Of a stretch of 64,000 nucleotides of DNA, positions 8,913-16,723 are shown piece after piece; positions within the stretch are counted from its first letter, which is position 1, and each line of letters begins with the position of its first letter. Both the position numbers and the translations under genes were made by a program. The notes beneath the pieces are model-generated. The model saw only the letters and a list, made by a program, of their open reading frames with translations, was not told the DNA's origin and made no database searches. Source of the DNA: Pseudomonas sp. TNT3 (lineage in GTDB: Bacteria; Pseudomonadota; Gammaproteobacteria; Pseudomonadales; Pseudomonadaceae); assembly GCF_010095445.2 (NCBI RefSeq), contig NZ_WFGV02000018.1:39224-103223 (forward strand). The letters run 5' to 3'.

Positions 8913-8950
8913 TTCGAAAACGGACCACCCAATCGCAAAAAAAAGTGGTG

Positions 8951-9913
8951 TCAGGTCAGCCGGGGTTTCAGCGTGACCCAATAGCGGGTGAATTGCTGAA
9001 CGTCGAGTTGCAGGGTGTCGGCGACGGCGAAAATGATCCGCTCGGTGTTGGCCAGGGGAAATGTGCCTGATACGCGTACGTCGGCCAGGCTCGGATCACA
9101 GGCCAGATGTCCGCGCCGGTAGCGGCTCAGTTCTCCGAGGAAGTCTTGGAGTGGCTGCCCCTGGGCAACCAGCATGCCCTGGCTCCAGGCGGGAGGCGTG
9201 AGTGCCACGGCTTGACGGGTAATCAGGCCCTGGGCGTTGAAACTGAGCTGCTCGCCCGCCTGCAAAGTCATTGCCAGTTGGCGTTGTGCCAACGGATTGA
9301 TCACCAGCGAGCCTTGGTAAACGCTGACCTGTGTAATACCCGAGCGCTGCCTGACGCTGAACCGTGCCAGCGCCACATCCAGACGACCTTCGGCGGTTGC
9401 TATCGACAGTGGGCGGCCATCGGTAATCTTGTCCCGGGTGACCAACATCTCCCCGCGCAGCAGTTTGATGCGTCGTACTTCTCGTTCGAACACCACGTTG
9501 ATCGCACTGTCGGTGTTGAGCTGTACGTGTGTGTTGTCCGCGAGCGCGATACGCCGCTGCTCGCCGATTCGACTGTGGTAATCGGCGGTCAAGTCCTGCA
9601 GGAACGCGGCGTCTTTCATGCTCCAGGCCCCCGCGCCTGCTGCCATCAATACACCGAGTTGCTTGATCGCCATGCGCCGCGACATCGTCGGGCGAAGGGC
9701 GGCGTGGGCCAGCGGGCGCTGGTTCGGGGAGCGGATATCGCTCATGCGTTGAGAGAATGCTTCGGCACGCTGCCATGCGTGCTCGTGAACGGGGTGTGCC
9801 TGGCGCCAGTTCATCCACGCAGCCAGGGTGTCTTCGCTGACGTCGCGTTCCTGCAGTTCCAGATGCCAGTGCATGGCTTGTTCGGCGACGTCGCCGGGGA
9901 TGGGCGGCTTCAC
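8951..9913 (-). CDS. FecR-family anti-sigma / sigma regulator
   Basis: A 320-residue FecR protein: a cytoplasmic N-terminal DUF4880 domain (residues about 8-55, HWHLELQERDVSEDTLAAWMNWRQAHPVHEHAWQ region), a hydrophobic stretch near residues 82-97 (RMAIKQLGVLMAAGAGAW) crossing the inner membrane, then the periplasmic FecR domain (GEQRRIALADNTHVQLNTDS, LLRGEMLVT) and a C-terminal STN-like part (RYRRGHLACDPSLADVRVSGTF). It senses the ligand-loaded receptor in the periplasm and controls the sigma factor. The start overlaps the end of the sigma gene by four bases. Confidence 0.92.
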   Translation of the reverse strand: MKPPIPGDVAEQAMHWHLELQERDVSEDTLAAWMNWRQAHPVHEHAWQRAEAFSQRMSDIRSPNQRPLAHAALRPTMSRRMAIKQLGVLMAAGAGAWSMKDAAFLQDLTADYHSRIGEQRRIALADNTHVQLNTDSAINVVFEREVRRIKLLRGEMLVTRDKITDGRPLSIATAEGRLDVALARFSVRQRSGITQVSVYQGSLVINPLAQRQLAMTLQAGEQLSFNAQGLITRQAVALTPPAWSQGMLVAQGQPLQDFLGELSRYRRGHLACDPSLADVRVSGTFPLANTERIIFAVADTLQLDVQQFTRYWVTLKPRLT

Positions 9914-10431
9914 TGCAAATCCAGGCTGTCATCGAACATGATGCACAGGGCGCCCGCTTTGACGATGTAGCGCTTGACGGTGGTGATGGAAATGGCGAGC
10001 CGATCAGCGATTTCGCCATGGCTCAGCCCATCCACCTGCGACCACAGAAAGGCCTCGCGAACCGGGCGCTCAAGGCATTCCAGTGCGGCATCGAGGGCGA
10101 TCAGGGTTTCCAGCAGGATGGCCTGCGTTTCAAGACTGGGTGCGGTGAGCTCTGGCATGGCTGCCAGTGCTTCAAGATAAGCGCGTTCAAGTTTTTGCCG
10201 GCGGTAATGATTGGATAAAACGCTTTGTGCCACCTTCGCCAGAAACGTGCGTGGCGCATGCAACTCCGGCACCTGCTCCTTGGCCAGCAGTCGCATAAAG
10301 GTGTCCTGTGCCAGGTCAGCTGCACTTTGCGAACAGTTGAGCCGGCGCCGTAACCAGTTCTGCAACCAACTGTGCTGTTGTCGATACAGCACGGCCACGT
10401 CGCAAAAGCCGGTTTGAGAGGGTGAGGACAT
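9910..10431 (-). CDS. FecI-like ECF sigma factor (iron starvation)
   Basis: A 173-residue extracytoplasmic-function sigma factor. Region 2 is seen in YRQQHSWLQNWLRRRLNCSQ and AQDTFMRLLAKE; region 4 with its helix-turn-helix in LSHGEIADRLAISITTVKRY. It should direct RNA polymerase to the receptor gene two places downstream when its siderophore binds. A palindromic Fur box lies 34-50 bases upstream of the start, so iron should repress the cassette. Gene order sigma, anti-sigma, receptor on one strand is the classic fec/fpv/pup pattern. Confidence 0.93.
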   Translation of the reverse strand: MSSPSQTGFCDVAVLYRQQHSWLQNWLRRRLNCSQSAADLAQDTFMRLLAKEQVPELHAPRTFLAKVAQSVLSNHYRRQKLERAYLEALAAMPELTAPSLETQAILLETLIALDAALECLERPVREAFLWSQVDGLSHGEIADRLAISITTVKRYIVKAGALCIMFDDSLDLQ

Positions 10432-10464
10432 GGTCTGATAGCGCCGGATGAGTAAATATCACAA

Positions 10465-10481
10465 ATGATAATACTTATCAT
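10465..10481. promoter_or_regulatory. Fur box before the ECF sigma gene
   Basis: ATGATAATACTTATCAT: arms ATGATAA and TTATCAT around three bases, a close fit to the Fur consensus GATAATGATAATCATTATC. It lies just upstream of the fecI-like gene on the minus strand. fur itself is at 26112-26516 in this window. Confidence 0.85.
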
Positions 10482-10627
10482 ATAGATCGGCCGGGTGTGG
10501 CTGCAAGGGCGGTGTTTGATTGCTCGGGCAAATGGTCGGTCGCATGCGCCTGTTGACCCGTCACAGGAATGTCAGGGCAGGAAATAGGGCGTTACCCAGG
10601 ATAAAATCTTTAGGTCGCGCGAATGTT

Positions 10628-10656
10628 ATGTATGCGGTACATTTATTGGCAAATGT
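10628..10656 (+). promoter_or_regulatory. Possible HipB operators
   Basis: Two overlapping small palindromes sit directly before the hipB ribosome-binding site: ATGTA-5 bases-TACAT (10628-10642) and ACATTT-6 bases-AAATGT (10639-10656). HipB-type antitoxins bind inverted repeats in their own promoter. No clear sigma-70 promoter was recognised, and repeats this short can arise by chance. Confidence 0.4.
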
Positions 10657-10670
10657 TAAGGATACTGAAC

Positions 10671-10919
10671 ATGGATTACGCTCTTCTTGTAGATCGTCTC
10701 GGCGAACAGATACGCGAAAAGCGCATCAATCGCGGCTTGACTCAGGCACAGGTCGCTCAACTCGCCGGTTTGACACGGCAGAAAGTCATTGCTGTAGAGA
10801 AGGGTACATTGTCGGTGAGCATGCTCGCGTTTGCCCGGGTGTTGGGTGCGCTGGATTGTGAGTTCGAGGTGGTTCCAGCCCGCATGCCCACTCTAGAAGA
10901 ACTGGGGGACATGTTCTAA
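10671..10919 (+). CDS. HipB-like XRE antitoxin
   Basis: An 82-residue helix-turn-helix protein (MDYALLVDRLGEQIREKR; HTH in GLTQAQVAQLAGLTRQKVIAVEKG; tail VVPARMPTLEELGDMF). The ATG at 10671 is chosen for the AAGGA eight bases upstream. Its stop shares a base with the hipA start (TAATG). By family, it represses its own operon as a dimer and binds the kinase partner. Confidence 0.87.
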   Translation: MDYALLVDRLGEQIREKRINRGLTQAQVAQLAGLTRQKVIAVEKGTLSVSMLAFARVLGALDCEFEVVPARMPTLEELGDMF

Positions 10920-12118
10920 TGAAAATGACCTCGCTGAACGTCAGTACTCCCGAAGGCAATAGCGGGAGGGTCTTCGCCAGTGCAGCAGATTTTGTGTTCC
11001 GCTACGACGACGATGCGCGCTCCGAAAGTGCGATCAGCTTGTCGATGCCTGTGCGACTAGACGATTTCCGTCGGCGGGATCTGCATCCTGTTTTCCAGAT
11101 GAACTTGCCGGAAGGGTATGTGCTGGAGCAGTTGCGTAATCGCCTGGCTAAAACAACCAATGTTGATCCGTTTCTGTTGCTCGCGCTTTCCGGTAGCAGT
11201 GCACCCATTGGTCGGGTTCACGTGCGCTCACAAGCAGTTGATGCGCTGCTGGGGGAGCAGAGATTTGCCGGGGAAAATCTCGAAGAGATTCTGACGTGGG
11301 ACGGCACGGAAGATATTTTTGCCGACCTGCTGGATCGCTACATTCTGCGGGCAGGCATTTCAGGTGTTCAGCCAAAAGTCATGGTTCCTGAATATCAAGG
11401 AGTTGACTTGCCACGCGTCACCTCCAAAACCTCTGACTTGATTATTAAAAGTGGCCGTGATGAGTTTCCCGGGCTGGCAATCAACGAGTTCCTCTGTATG
11501 TCGATGGCTAAGGAGGCGGGCATCCCCGTCCCGCCGTTTTACCTTTCGGAAAACGCCAAGCTCTTTGTCATGCGTCGATTTGATCGTGACGATCAGCTCA
11601 ACCCGATTGGATTCGAGGACATGGCAGCGCTGATGGGGCTTTCAGCCGATCAAAAGTACAGCAAAAGCTACGCAGCGATTGCCAAGGCAGTCCGAGTATT
11701 TTGCCCGGCGGTGCACATCAGATCGTCATTGGACCAGCTATTCGATAGCGTCGCGTTGAGTTGTATTGTCGGAAATGGTGATGCGCATTTGAAAAATTAT
11801 GGCTTGCTCTATTCCGAGCCGACCCAACGCGACGCGCGACTGGCGCCGGCTTATGACATCCTCAACACAACGGCCTACATCCCGGAGGATATCCTGGCGC
11901 TGGATCTGGCGGGTAACAAATCACTGTTTGCCTCACGCCAGGGGCTATTGGAGTTCGCGCAGACATGCGAGGTCGAGCGACCTCAGGAGCGAATTCAGCA
12001 CCTGCTTACGGCTGTTGAAGGGGTGCTAGAGCGCTACCCCCAGTATCGGGAGCAGGCGCCTAATGTAGTGGGAGCAATTCAACGAGCGGCAGCACCTTTC
12101 GCACTCACGTTCGGGTAG
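10919..12118 (+). CDS. HipA-like serine/threonine kinase toxin
   Basis: A 399-residue HipA-family protein. Seen features: N-terminal subdomain (residues 1-105, with FQMNLPEGYVLEQLR), the glycine/serine loop GISGVQPK (146-153), where E. coli HipA is inactivated by autophosphorylation, catalytic GNGDAHLKNYG (285-295, Asp288) and the metal-binding YDILNT (Asp313). The E. coli homologue phosphorylates glutamyl-tRNA synthetase and induces growth arrest; the target here is unknown. No frameshift or missing key residue. With hipB upstream this is a complete type II module placed close to ssrA, a region often used by inserted DNA, though no att repeat was found. Confidence 0.88.
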   Translation: MKMTSLNVSTPEGNSGRVFASAADFVFRYDDDARSESAISLSMPVRLDDFRRRDLHPVFQMNLPEGYVLEQLRNRLAKTTNVDPFLLLALSGSSAPIGRVHVRSQAVDALLGEQRFAGENLEEILTWDGTEDIFADLLDRYILRAGISGVQPKVMVPEYQGVDLPRVTSKTSDLIIKSGRDEFPGLAINEFLCMSMAKEAGIPVPPFYLSENAKLFVMRRFDRDDQLNPIGFEDMAALMGLSADQKYSKSYAAIAKAVRVFCPAVHIRSSLDQLFDSVALSCIVGNGDAHLKNYGLLYSEPTQRDARLAPAYDILNTTAYIPEDILALDLAGNKSLFASRQGLLEFAQTCEVERPQERIQHLLTAVEGVLERYPQYREQAPNVVGAIQRAAAPFALTFG

Positions 12119-12157
12119 TGTTTGGTCGACAGTCAGTTTAAAGGACGGCTCACCTGG

Positions 12158-12361
12158 TTACTTGGATGCACCAAGCCCGAATTTCAGCCCGCCCCAATTC
12201 CACTCCTTCGATTGCTTCACATAGCATCCAGGCTGATTGGCGGGGGTAGCATCACAAGCGATACGACCACCCTTGCTGGTGTCGGCCGTGCGGTCGTTGT
12301 AGTGCGCGCAGCCGGAGGCCATCGAAAAAATCAGCGCGGCGGTCAGGGTTTTGAGGGTCAT
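12158..12361 (-). CDS. Small lipoprotein of unknown function
   Basis: A 67-residue protein. MTLKTLTAALIFSMASGCAH is a lipoprotein signal with a lipobox ending ASG-Cys, so the mature lipoprotein begins at Cys18 and is only 50 residues. Mature part holds two further cysteines (IACDATPANQPGCYV) that could pair. No known domain was recognised. It is separated from ssrA by a bidirectional terminator and converges with hipA. Confidence 0.72.
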   Translation of the reverse strand: MTLKTLTAALIFSMASGCAHYNDRTADTSKGGRIACDATPANQPGCYVKQSKEWNWGGLKFGLGASK

Positions 12362-12465
12362 GACAGCATCCTTGCAGGTGGATCTGAAGCATAGGTCCCG
12401 ATGTGTCGGGACGTCCAGAGACTCTTCGAAGGCAGGGACGCCCCAGGATTAGAAACCTCCAGATG

Positions 12466-12496
12466 CAACAAAGCCCGCACTGGGCGGGCTTTGTTG
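12466..12496. terminator. Bidirectional terminator at the 3' end of ssrA
   Basis: Perfect 13-base arms CAACAAAGCCCGC (12466-12478) and GCGGGCTTTGTTG (12484-12496) around a five-base loop. On the minus strand it closes ssrA, whose CCA end is 12 bases away. Confidence 0.85.
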
Positions 12497-12508
12497 GTGC
12501 TTCGTATT

Positions 12509-12905
12509 TGGTGGAGCCGGGGGGATTTGAACCCCCGTCCGCCAGTACTCCGCTGTCGGTACTACATGCGTAGCCGTTTCTATTAAGTTAACCCTCAGCG
12601 ACCCGAAGGGCAGGGTGCTTTGGGCGAGTTGTGTAAGTTTTAGCCGCTTCGTCCACAACGTACTGCACGGCGATTCTGTTCTATATGACAATCACTTCGG
12701 GTTTACAGACATCCCCTAGTGATTGCTGGACCCGAAGGTACCAGAAGCTCAGGGCTAAGGCTGCTTACGCAGCGAGAGCGAATTCCTGGCCGTAGTTTTC
12801 GTCATTGGCAACTATAAGTAGTTGCAACAGTGGATTTACGAGTTCTGTTACCAACTCGGCATGCACCTAAAGTTTCGCAACCGGCGTCGAATCCTAAACG
12901 GCCCC
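12509..12905 (-). ncRNA. ssrA: tmRNA (ssrA), trans-translation RNA
   Basis: On the minus strand the RNA begins GGGGCCGTTTAGGATTCGAC and ends CCGGCTCCACCA, the two halves of the tRNA-Ala-like acceptor. The internal tag frame at 12809-12765 reads ANDENYGQEFALAA then TAA, with resume codon GCC. It rescues stalled ribosomes and marks the products for proteolysis by ClpXP and FtsH. Its protein partner smpB lies at 22673-23155. Length about 397 bases including CCA fits pseudomonads. Confidence 0.97.
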
Positions 12906-12907
12906 GA

Positions 12908-12977
12908 GTCTGTTGCTCGGTGAATCAAGTGAGCAACAGACCTGCGCAGTGTACGCCAACGCGACTCAGAAGGCCAA
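12908..12977 (-). promoter_or_regulatory. Probable ssrA promoter and 5' leader hairpin
   Basis: Reading the minus strand: TTGGCC (-35, 12977-12972), 18 bases, TACACT (-10, 12953-12948), then a leader of about 35 bases that is almost entirely an inverted repeat, GTCTGTTGCTC / GAGCAACAGAC (12908-12941, 12-base loop), ending three bases before the mature tmRNA 5' end. RNase P would have to remove this hairpin. The promoter assignment is by match only. Confidence 0.5.
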
Positions 12978-12991
12978 CCCGAAGGTTGGCC
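12972..12991 (-). terminator. Hairpin after the 83-residue exported-protein gene
   Basis: GGCCAACC, CGAA, GGTTGGCC: a perfect 8-base stem with a tetraloop 24 bases past the stop of the gene at 13015-13266. Only a short T-rich stretch follows, so termination may be weak. One arm also contains the candidate -35 of ssrA. Confidence 0.5.
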
Positions 12992-13014
12992 GCGAGTGAT
13001 TATGTGCTCGCTGC

Positions 13015-13266
13015 TCAGTTTGCCATCGACAATGCCTGGGTGGCCTCAGTGGCGCATTTTTTTTCATCATTGGCAGCCTGTGAAGCTTTGGCGCTGGCCA
13101 GCAACCTCCTGATCTCCGGTGCGTTGGCGGAGGTCGCTGGCAGCGAATTCACTTTGGCTTCGAGTTCCTGCAGCTTGCTCGTACACAGGTTGTTATCCGC
13201 AGCAAATACGGGAGAGGTCAACATTGCAGCGGACATGAACAGACCAGCCAGTGCGGTACGTTTCAT
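13015..13266 (-). CDS. Small exported protein of unknown function (paralogue 1)
   Basis: An 83-residue protein with a clear signal peptide, MKRTALAGLFMSAAMLTS then cut after VFA. The mature part of about 60 residues is helical and alanine-rich with two cysteines (NNLCTSK and EKKCATE), which could form a disulphide in the periplasm. AGGAGAT precedes the ATG. It is a paralogue of the gene at 13509-13784. No known domain was recognised. Confidence 0.72.
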   Translation of the reverse strand: MKRTALAGLFMSAAMLTSPVFAADNNLCTSKLQELEAKVNSLPATSANAPEIRRLLASAKASQAANDEKKCATEATQALSMAN

Positions 13267-13410
13267 GGATATCTCCTAAGAATGATGGTCTCGGTGCTAT
13301 CGCATGAGCGGGCTCGGCCGAGGTCGATCGACCGGCCGCGATGCTTGAGGCCTACTCAAAAGACCACGCCACTGCAAAGTAATTCGGTTTTAGAGAATCG
13401 TGAACGACGA

Positions 13411-13500
13411 CAGGCCTGTTGCTCTGTCAATCGAGATGAGCAACAAGCCTGTGTGATTTACATCAGCGTCTGCGAAGCAGGCCATCCCAAAGGTTGGCCT
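13411..13500 (-). repeat. Second copy of the hairpin module
   Basis: Contains the inverted repeat CAGGCCTGTTGCTC / GAGCAACAAGCCTG (13411-13424 and 13438-13451, one mismatch) and the hairpin AGGCCATCC / GGTTGGCCT (13479-13487 and 13492-13500, one mismatch). It corresponds to 12908-12991 beside ssrA. Its position just after the gene at 13509-13784 suggests a transcript 3' end. Confidence 0.65.
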
Positions 13501-13508
13501 TGTCGGGA

Positions 13509-13784
13509 CTACTGCTTGCCGCCATCACTGGACTTCTGAATATCCTGAATCGTTTGGGTCGTTTCGGCGATGCAATCTTCCGTGCCTTTTTTGGTACCCG
13601 TCGCGTGATCAGCTTTGGCTTTTTCGACGGACGCCTGCACCTGTTCAGTCATCTCCGGAGAGATTTGCGACTTGGCATTTTCGATAGTTTTCAAATTGAC
13701 CGCACAGAGGTCTTCGGCTGCGAACGAAGTGGACGCCATCATGGAAGCAGTAACGAATAGACCTAACAGTACAGAACGTTTCAT
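13509..13784 (-). CDS. Small exported protein of unknown function (paralogue 2)
   Basis: A 91-residue protein. [27 protein letters not shown] gives a signal peptide cut after SFA; the mature part has two cysteines (DLCAVNL and TEDCIAET), as in the neighbour at 13015-13266, and a predicted helical middle (MTEQVQASVEKAKADHATG). The start at 13784 is chosen for the AAGGAGATACAC before the ATG; an upstream ATG at 13826 has no such site. No known domain. Confidence 0.72.
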   Translation of the reverse strand: MKRSVLLGLFVTASMMASTSFAAEDLCAVNLKTIENAKSQISPEMTEQVQASVEKAKADHATGTKKGTEDCIAETTQTIQDIQKSSDGGKQ

Positions 13785-13849
13785 GTGTATCTCCTTGAGC
13801 TGAGGGTCCAGGCATTTGCTGGCCATCAGGACGGGCTGCCGATTGGGGG

Positions 13850-13871
13850 AAGCCCGGCGATGTCCGGGCTT
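13850..13871. other. Hairpin between the D-lactate dehydrogenase and exported-protein genes
   Basis: AAGCCCGG (13850-13857) pairs with CCGGGCTT (13864-13871) around six bases, 24 bases past the dehydrogenase stop. On the minus strand it is followed by Cs rather than Ts, so it may protect or weakly terminate the lactate operon mRNA. Confidence 0.5.
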
Positions 13872-13894
13872 AATCTGTGGACTACAGCGGCGCG

Positions 13895-16723
13895 TCAGGG
13901 TTCTATTTTTTCTTCAGGTGACCTCGACCGTGTCACCCGGTCCACCAGATAGACCAGGCTGTGGTAGTCAATTCCACCGTGTTGTGTCAGACCAATCTCA
14001 CAGGTGCGGCTCGTGGAAATCCCTTCGCTGCATTGTTGCACCGCATCCTTGAGCGTTCGCAGTGAATGAGCGTTCAGCTCCGGGGTGGTAAAGCCTTTGT
14101 CGCCGGCGAACCCACAGCAGTGAATGCCTTCGGGAATGACCACGGTTTTGCTGCACTTGCGCGCCAGATCGATCAGCGCCTGGCTCTCGCCCAGGTGCTG
14201 GGTGCTGCACGTGACGTGAACGGCGATCGGCGCTTCCTGTGGGGTGAAGTCGAGGCGATCCATCAGGTGGGTGCGGATGAAACGTACCGGGTCGTATAGG
14301 TCCAGGCGCACATCGCCCACATCCTGGACCAGGCGCAAGGTGCAGGGGCTGGTGTCGCAGTAGATGGGGTCGAGCCCACCTCGACTGGCGTGCAGCAGCG
14401 CGCCGATCAGTTCCTGGCGTTTGTGCTCGGCCTGCTCTGCGTAGCCTTTGGATGCGAAGGGCTGGCCACAGCAGAGGTTGTCCTGATTGTCCGGAAAGAC
14501 AACCTGGTAACCGGCTTTTTCCAGCAGCCCACGGGTTTTGTCGTACAGCGACATTTGTTCGTTATCGCCGGCTGCCGGTCCCATGACTCGCGAAACACAT
14601 GCCGCCAGATAAACCACCCGAGGGCGCTCGTCCGAGACGGTCGGGCTGAAGCGAATGGCTTTTTCCGGTTGCGGCATGGCGCTGGTCCATTGCGGGACCT
14701 GGCCTTTGGATAAGCGGTTCAGTGTCGCCGACAGCTTTGCCAGACGCGGCGCCCCCAGCATCATTCGTGCACCATTGGCGACGTGCAGGGTAAAACGCGC
14801 CCCTTGCAGTGCCGTGGCGAAATTACCTTCAAGCCAGTTGGCAGTTTTCGTATGCGTCGCCTTACGGCTGCGGAGCTTTTTCACCAGCTCGCCGGTATTG
14901 ATTCCTACAGGACAACGCTGCGCACACAGCCCGGTGGCGGCACACGTTTCGATGCCTTGGTAGTCGTAGGCCGCTTCCAACTCGGTAGTGTCCACGCCGG
15001 CACGCTTCTTCGCCTGAATATCGCGCCATATCACGATGCGCTGGCGCGGGCTCAAAGTCAGGCCCTTCGACGGGCAGACGGGTTCGCAGAAGCCGCACTC
15101 GATGCACTTATCCACAATCTCATCGGCGGCCGGCAGCGGCTTCAAGTGCTTGAGATGAATTTGCGGATCGTTGCTGAGCACAACGTCGGGGTTGAGAATC
15201 CCATGGGGATCGAGCAGACGTTTGAGTTGCCACATCAACTGGTAGGCGTCGCTGCCCCATTCCAGTTCGACGAAGGGGGCCATGTTGCGCCCGGTACCGT
15301 GCTCGGCTTTTAAAGAACCGCCAAATTCCACTGCAACCAGCTGTGCGACGTCGTCCATGAAGGCCTGATAGCGTGCGACTTCTTCCGGGCTGTTGAAGCC
15401 TTGGGTGAAGACGAAGTGCAGATTACCTTCCAGTGCGTGTCCGAAAAGGATGGCTTCGTCGTAGTGATGCTTGTCGAACAGCTCGATCAAGCGGTTCACG
15501 CCGATCGCGAGTTGTTCCACCGGGAACGTCACGTCTTCGATGATCACCGTCGTGCCGGTTTGGCGTACGGCGCCAACGGCGGGAAAGGTGTCTTTGCGGA
15601 TCGCCCAGAGGCGCGCGTTTTCGACCGGATCTTCAGTGAAATCGACTTGCTTCTCTACGGGAAAACCGGCCAGCGACGCCATGATTTGCCCGAGCTGTTC
15701 CTGCAACAGCGAGGACGATGCGGCGCGGGATTCGATCAACAGGGCGCAGGCATTATTCGACAGTTGTTGTACGAAAGCGGGCATGCCGGGTTTTTCCTGC
15801 ACTGAGCGCAGGCTGCGCCGGTCCAGCAGTTCCACGGCGGACACCGGTTGGGTTTTCAACACGGTGACAGCGTTGCAACAGGTTTCCACGTCCGGGAACA
15901 CGATCAGCGCCGACGCCTTGTTTGGGTGGTCGATGACGGTGTCGTAGGTCACAGCGCTGATGAAGCCAAGGGTGCCTTCGGAGCCGACCAGCAAATGGCT
16001 CAAGATATCCACAGGCTCATCGAAATCGACCAAGGCATTGAGTGACAGGCCAGTGGTATTTTTCAGACGGTATTTGTGGCGAATTCGTGCGGCGAGTTCG
16101 GTATTGGCGCGTGTCTCACGGCCCAGGGTTGCCAGACGTTCCAGCAATTGCCCATGGCTTGTGCGAAAGGCTGCAACGCTGGTTGCATCCTCGGTGTCGA
16201 GACGGCTTCCGTCTGCCAGCACCAAACGAATGCCAGCCAGCGTGTGGTAGGTGTTTTGCGCAGTGCCGCAGCACATGCCGCTGGCATTGTTGGCAACGAT
16301 GCCGCCGATTTTGCAGGCGTTGATCGACGCCGGGTCCGGCCCGATCTTGCGTCCGAAGGGGGCCAGCCAGGCGTTCGCCTGCGCGCCGATAACGCCCGGT
16401 TGCAGGCGGATCTGCAGACCCTCGCCGCGGATCTCGCGCGCGTTCCAGTTATCCCCGAGGACGATCAATACCGAGTCGCTGATGGCCTGGCCGGAGAGGC
16501 TGGTGCCTGCGGCGCGAAACGTCACCGGGACCTGATCCCGTTGCGCCAGTTTAAGCAGCGCCACCACCTCATCTTCGGATTCGACGCGGATCACCAGTTT
16601 CGGAATCAATCGGTAGAAACTGGCATCGGTGCCGAAGGCCAGGGTCGACAGCGGATCATCGAAACGCCGGTCCTGGGGAATCAGTTGCTGCGTATCTCGC
16701 AGGAAAGCCGTCGGTAAACTCAT
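13895..16723 (-). CDS. FAD/Fe-S D-lactate dehydrogenase (Dld-II type)
   Basis: A 942-residue fusion: FAD-binding type 4 domain (residues about 40-270, with PVTFRAAGTSLSGQA and GGIVANNASGMCCG), FAD-linked oxidase C-terminal domain (LLVGSEGTLGF onward), two ferredoxin-like clusters (CIECGFCEPVCPS and CAATGLCAQRCPV) and a C-terminal CCG pair (NLCCGQPFASKG, IHCCGFAGDKG). This matches the quinone-linked D-lactate dehydrogenase that ends the lldPDE-type loci of Pseudomonas; a glycolate or 2-hydroxyglutarate oxidase activity cannot be excluded. The ATG at 16723 has GGAGG upstream and overlaps the lutC stop by four bases; a longer open frame to 17203 is antisense to nothing but lies inside lutC and is rejected. 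It is the last gene of the lactate operon. Confidence 0.88.
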   Translation of the reverse strand: MSLPTAFLRDTQQLIPQDRRFDDPLSTLAFGTDASFYRLIPKLVIRVESEDEVVALLKLAQRDQVPVTFRAAGTSLSGQAISDSVLIVLGDNWNAREIRGEGLQIRLQPGVIGAQANAWLAPFGRKIGPDPASINACKIGGIVANNASGMCCGTAQNTYHTLAGIRLVLADGSRLDTEDATSVAAFRTSHGQLLERLATLGRETRANTELAARIRHKYRLKNTTGLSLNALVDFDEPVDILSHLLVGSEGTLGFISAVTYDTVIDHPNKASALIVFPDVETCCNAVTVLKTQPVSAVELLDRRSLRSVQEKPGMPAFVQQLSNNACALLIESRAASSSLLQEQLGQIMASLAGFPVEKQVDFTEDPVENARLWAIRKDTFPAVGAVRQTGTTVIIEDVTFPVEQLAIGVNRLIELFDKHHYDEAILFGHALEGNLHFVFTQGFNSPEEVARYQAFMDDVAQLVAVEFGGSLKAEHGTGRNMAPFVELEWGSDAYQLMWQLKRLLDPHGILNPDVVLSNDPQIHLKHLKPLPAADEIVDKCIECGFCEPVCPSKGLTLSPRQRIVIWRDIQAKKRAGVDTTELEAAYDYQGIETCAATGLCAQRCPVGINTGELVKKLRSRKATHTKTANWLEGNFATALQGARFTLHVANGARMMLGAPRLAKLSATLNRLSKGQVPQWTSAMPQPEKAIRFSPTVSDERPRVVYLAACVSRVMGPAAGDNEQMSLYDKTRGLLEKAGYQVVFPDNQDNLCCGQPFASKGYAEQAEHKRQELIGALLHASRGGLDPIYCDTSPCTLRLVQDVGDVRLDLYDPVRFIRTHLMDRLDFTPQEAPIAVHVTCSTQHLGESQALIDLARKCSKTVVIPEGIHCCGFAGDKGFTTPELNAHSLRTLKDAVQQCSEGISTSRTCEIGLTQHGGIDYHSLVYLVDRVTRSRSPEEKIEP

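Larger units (their letters stand above)
12908..13784 (-). repeat. Diverged tandem duplication: exported-protein gene plus 3' hairpin module
   Basis: Two units follow each other on the minus strand. Each has a small gene starting MKR-L-GLF, then a GGCCAACC-type hairpin (12972-12991 and 13479-13500), a spacer of 28-30 bases that can still be aligned, and a TGTTGCTC/GAGCAACA inverted repeat (12908-12941 and 13411-13451). The genes have diverged more than the hairpins. The left-hand copy of the last repeat is also the ssrA leader. Confidence 0.65.

Noticed and set aside
12830..13279. A 149-codon plus-strand frame over the 5' part of ssrA and the exported-protein gene
   Set aside because: It overlaps a certain tmRNA and a gene with signal peptide and good ribosome site; no family match.
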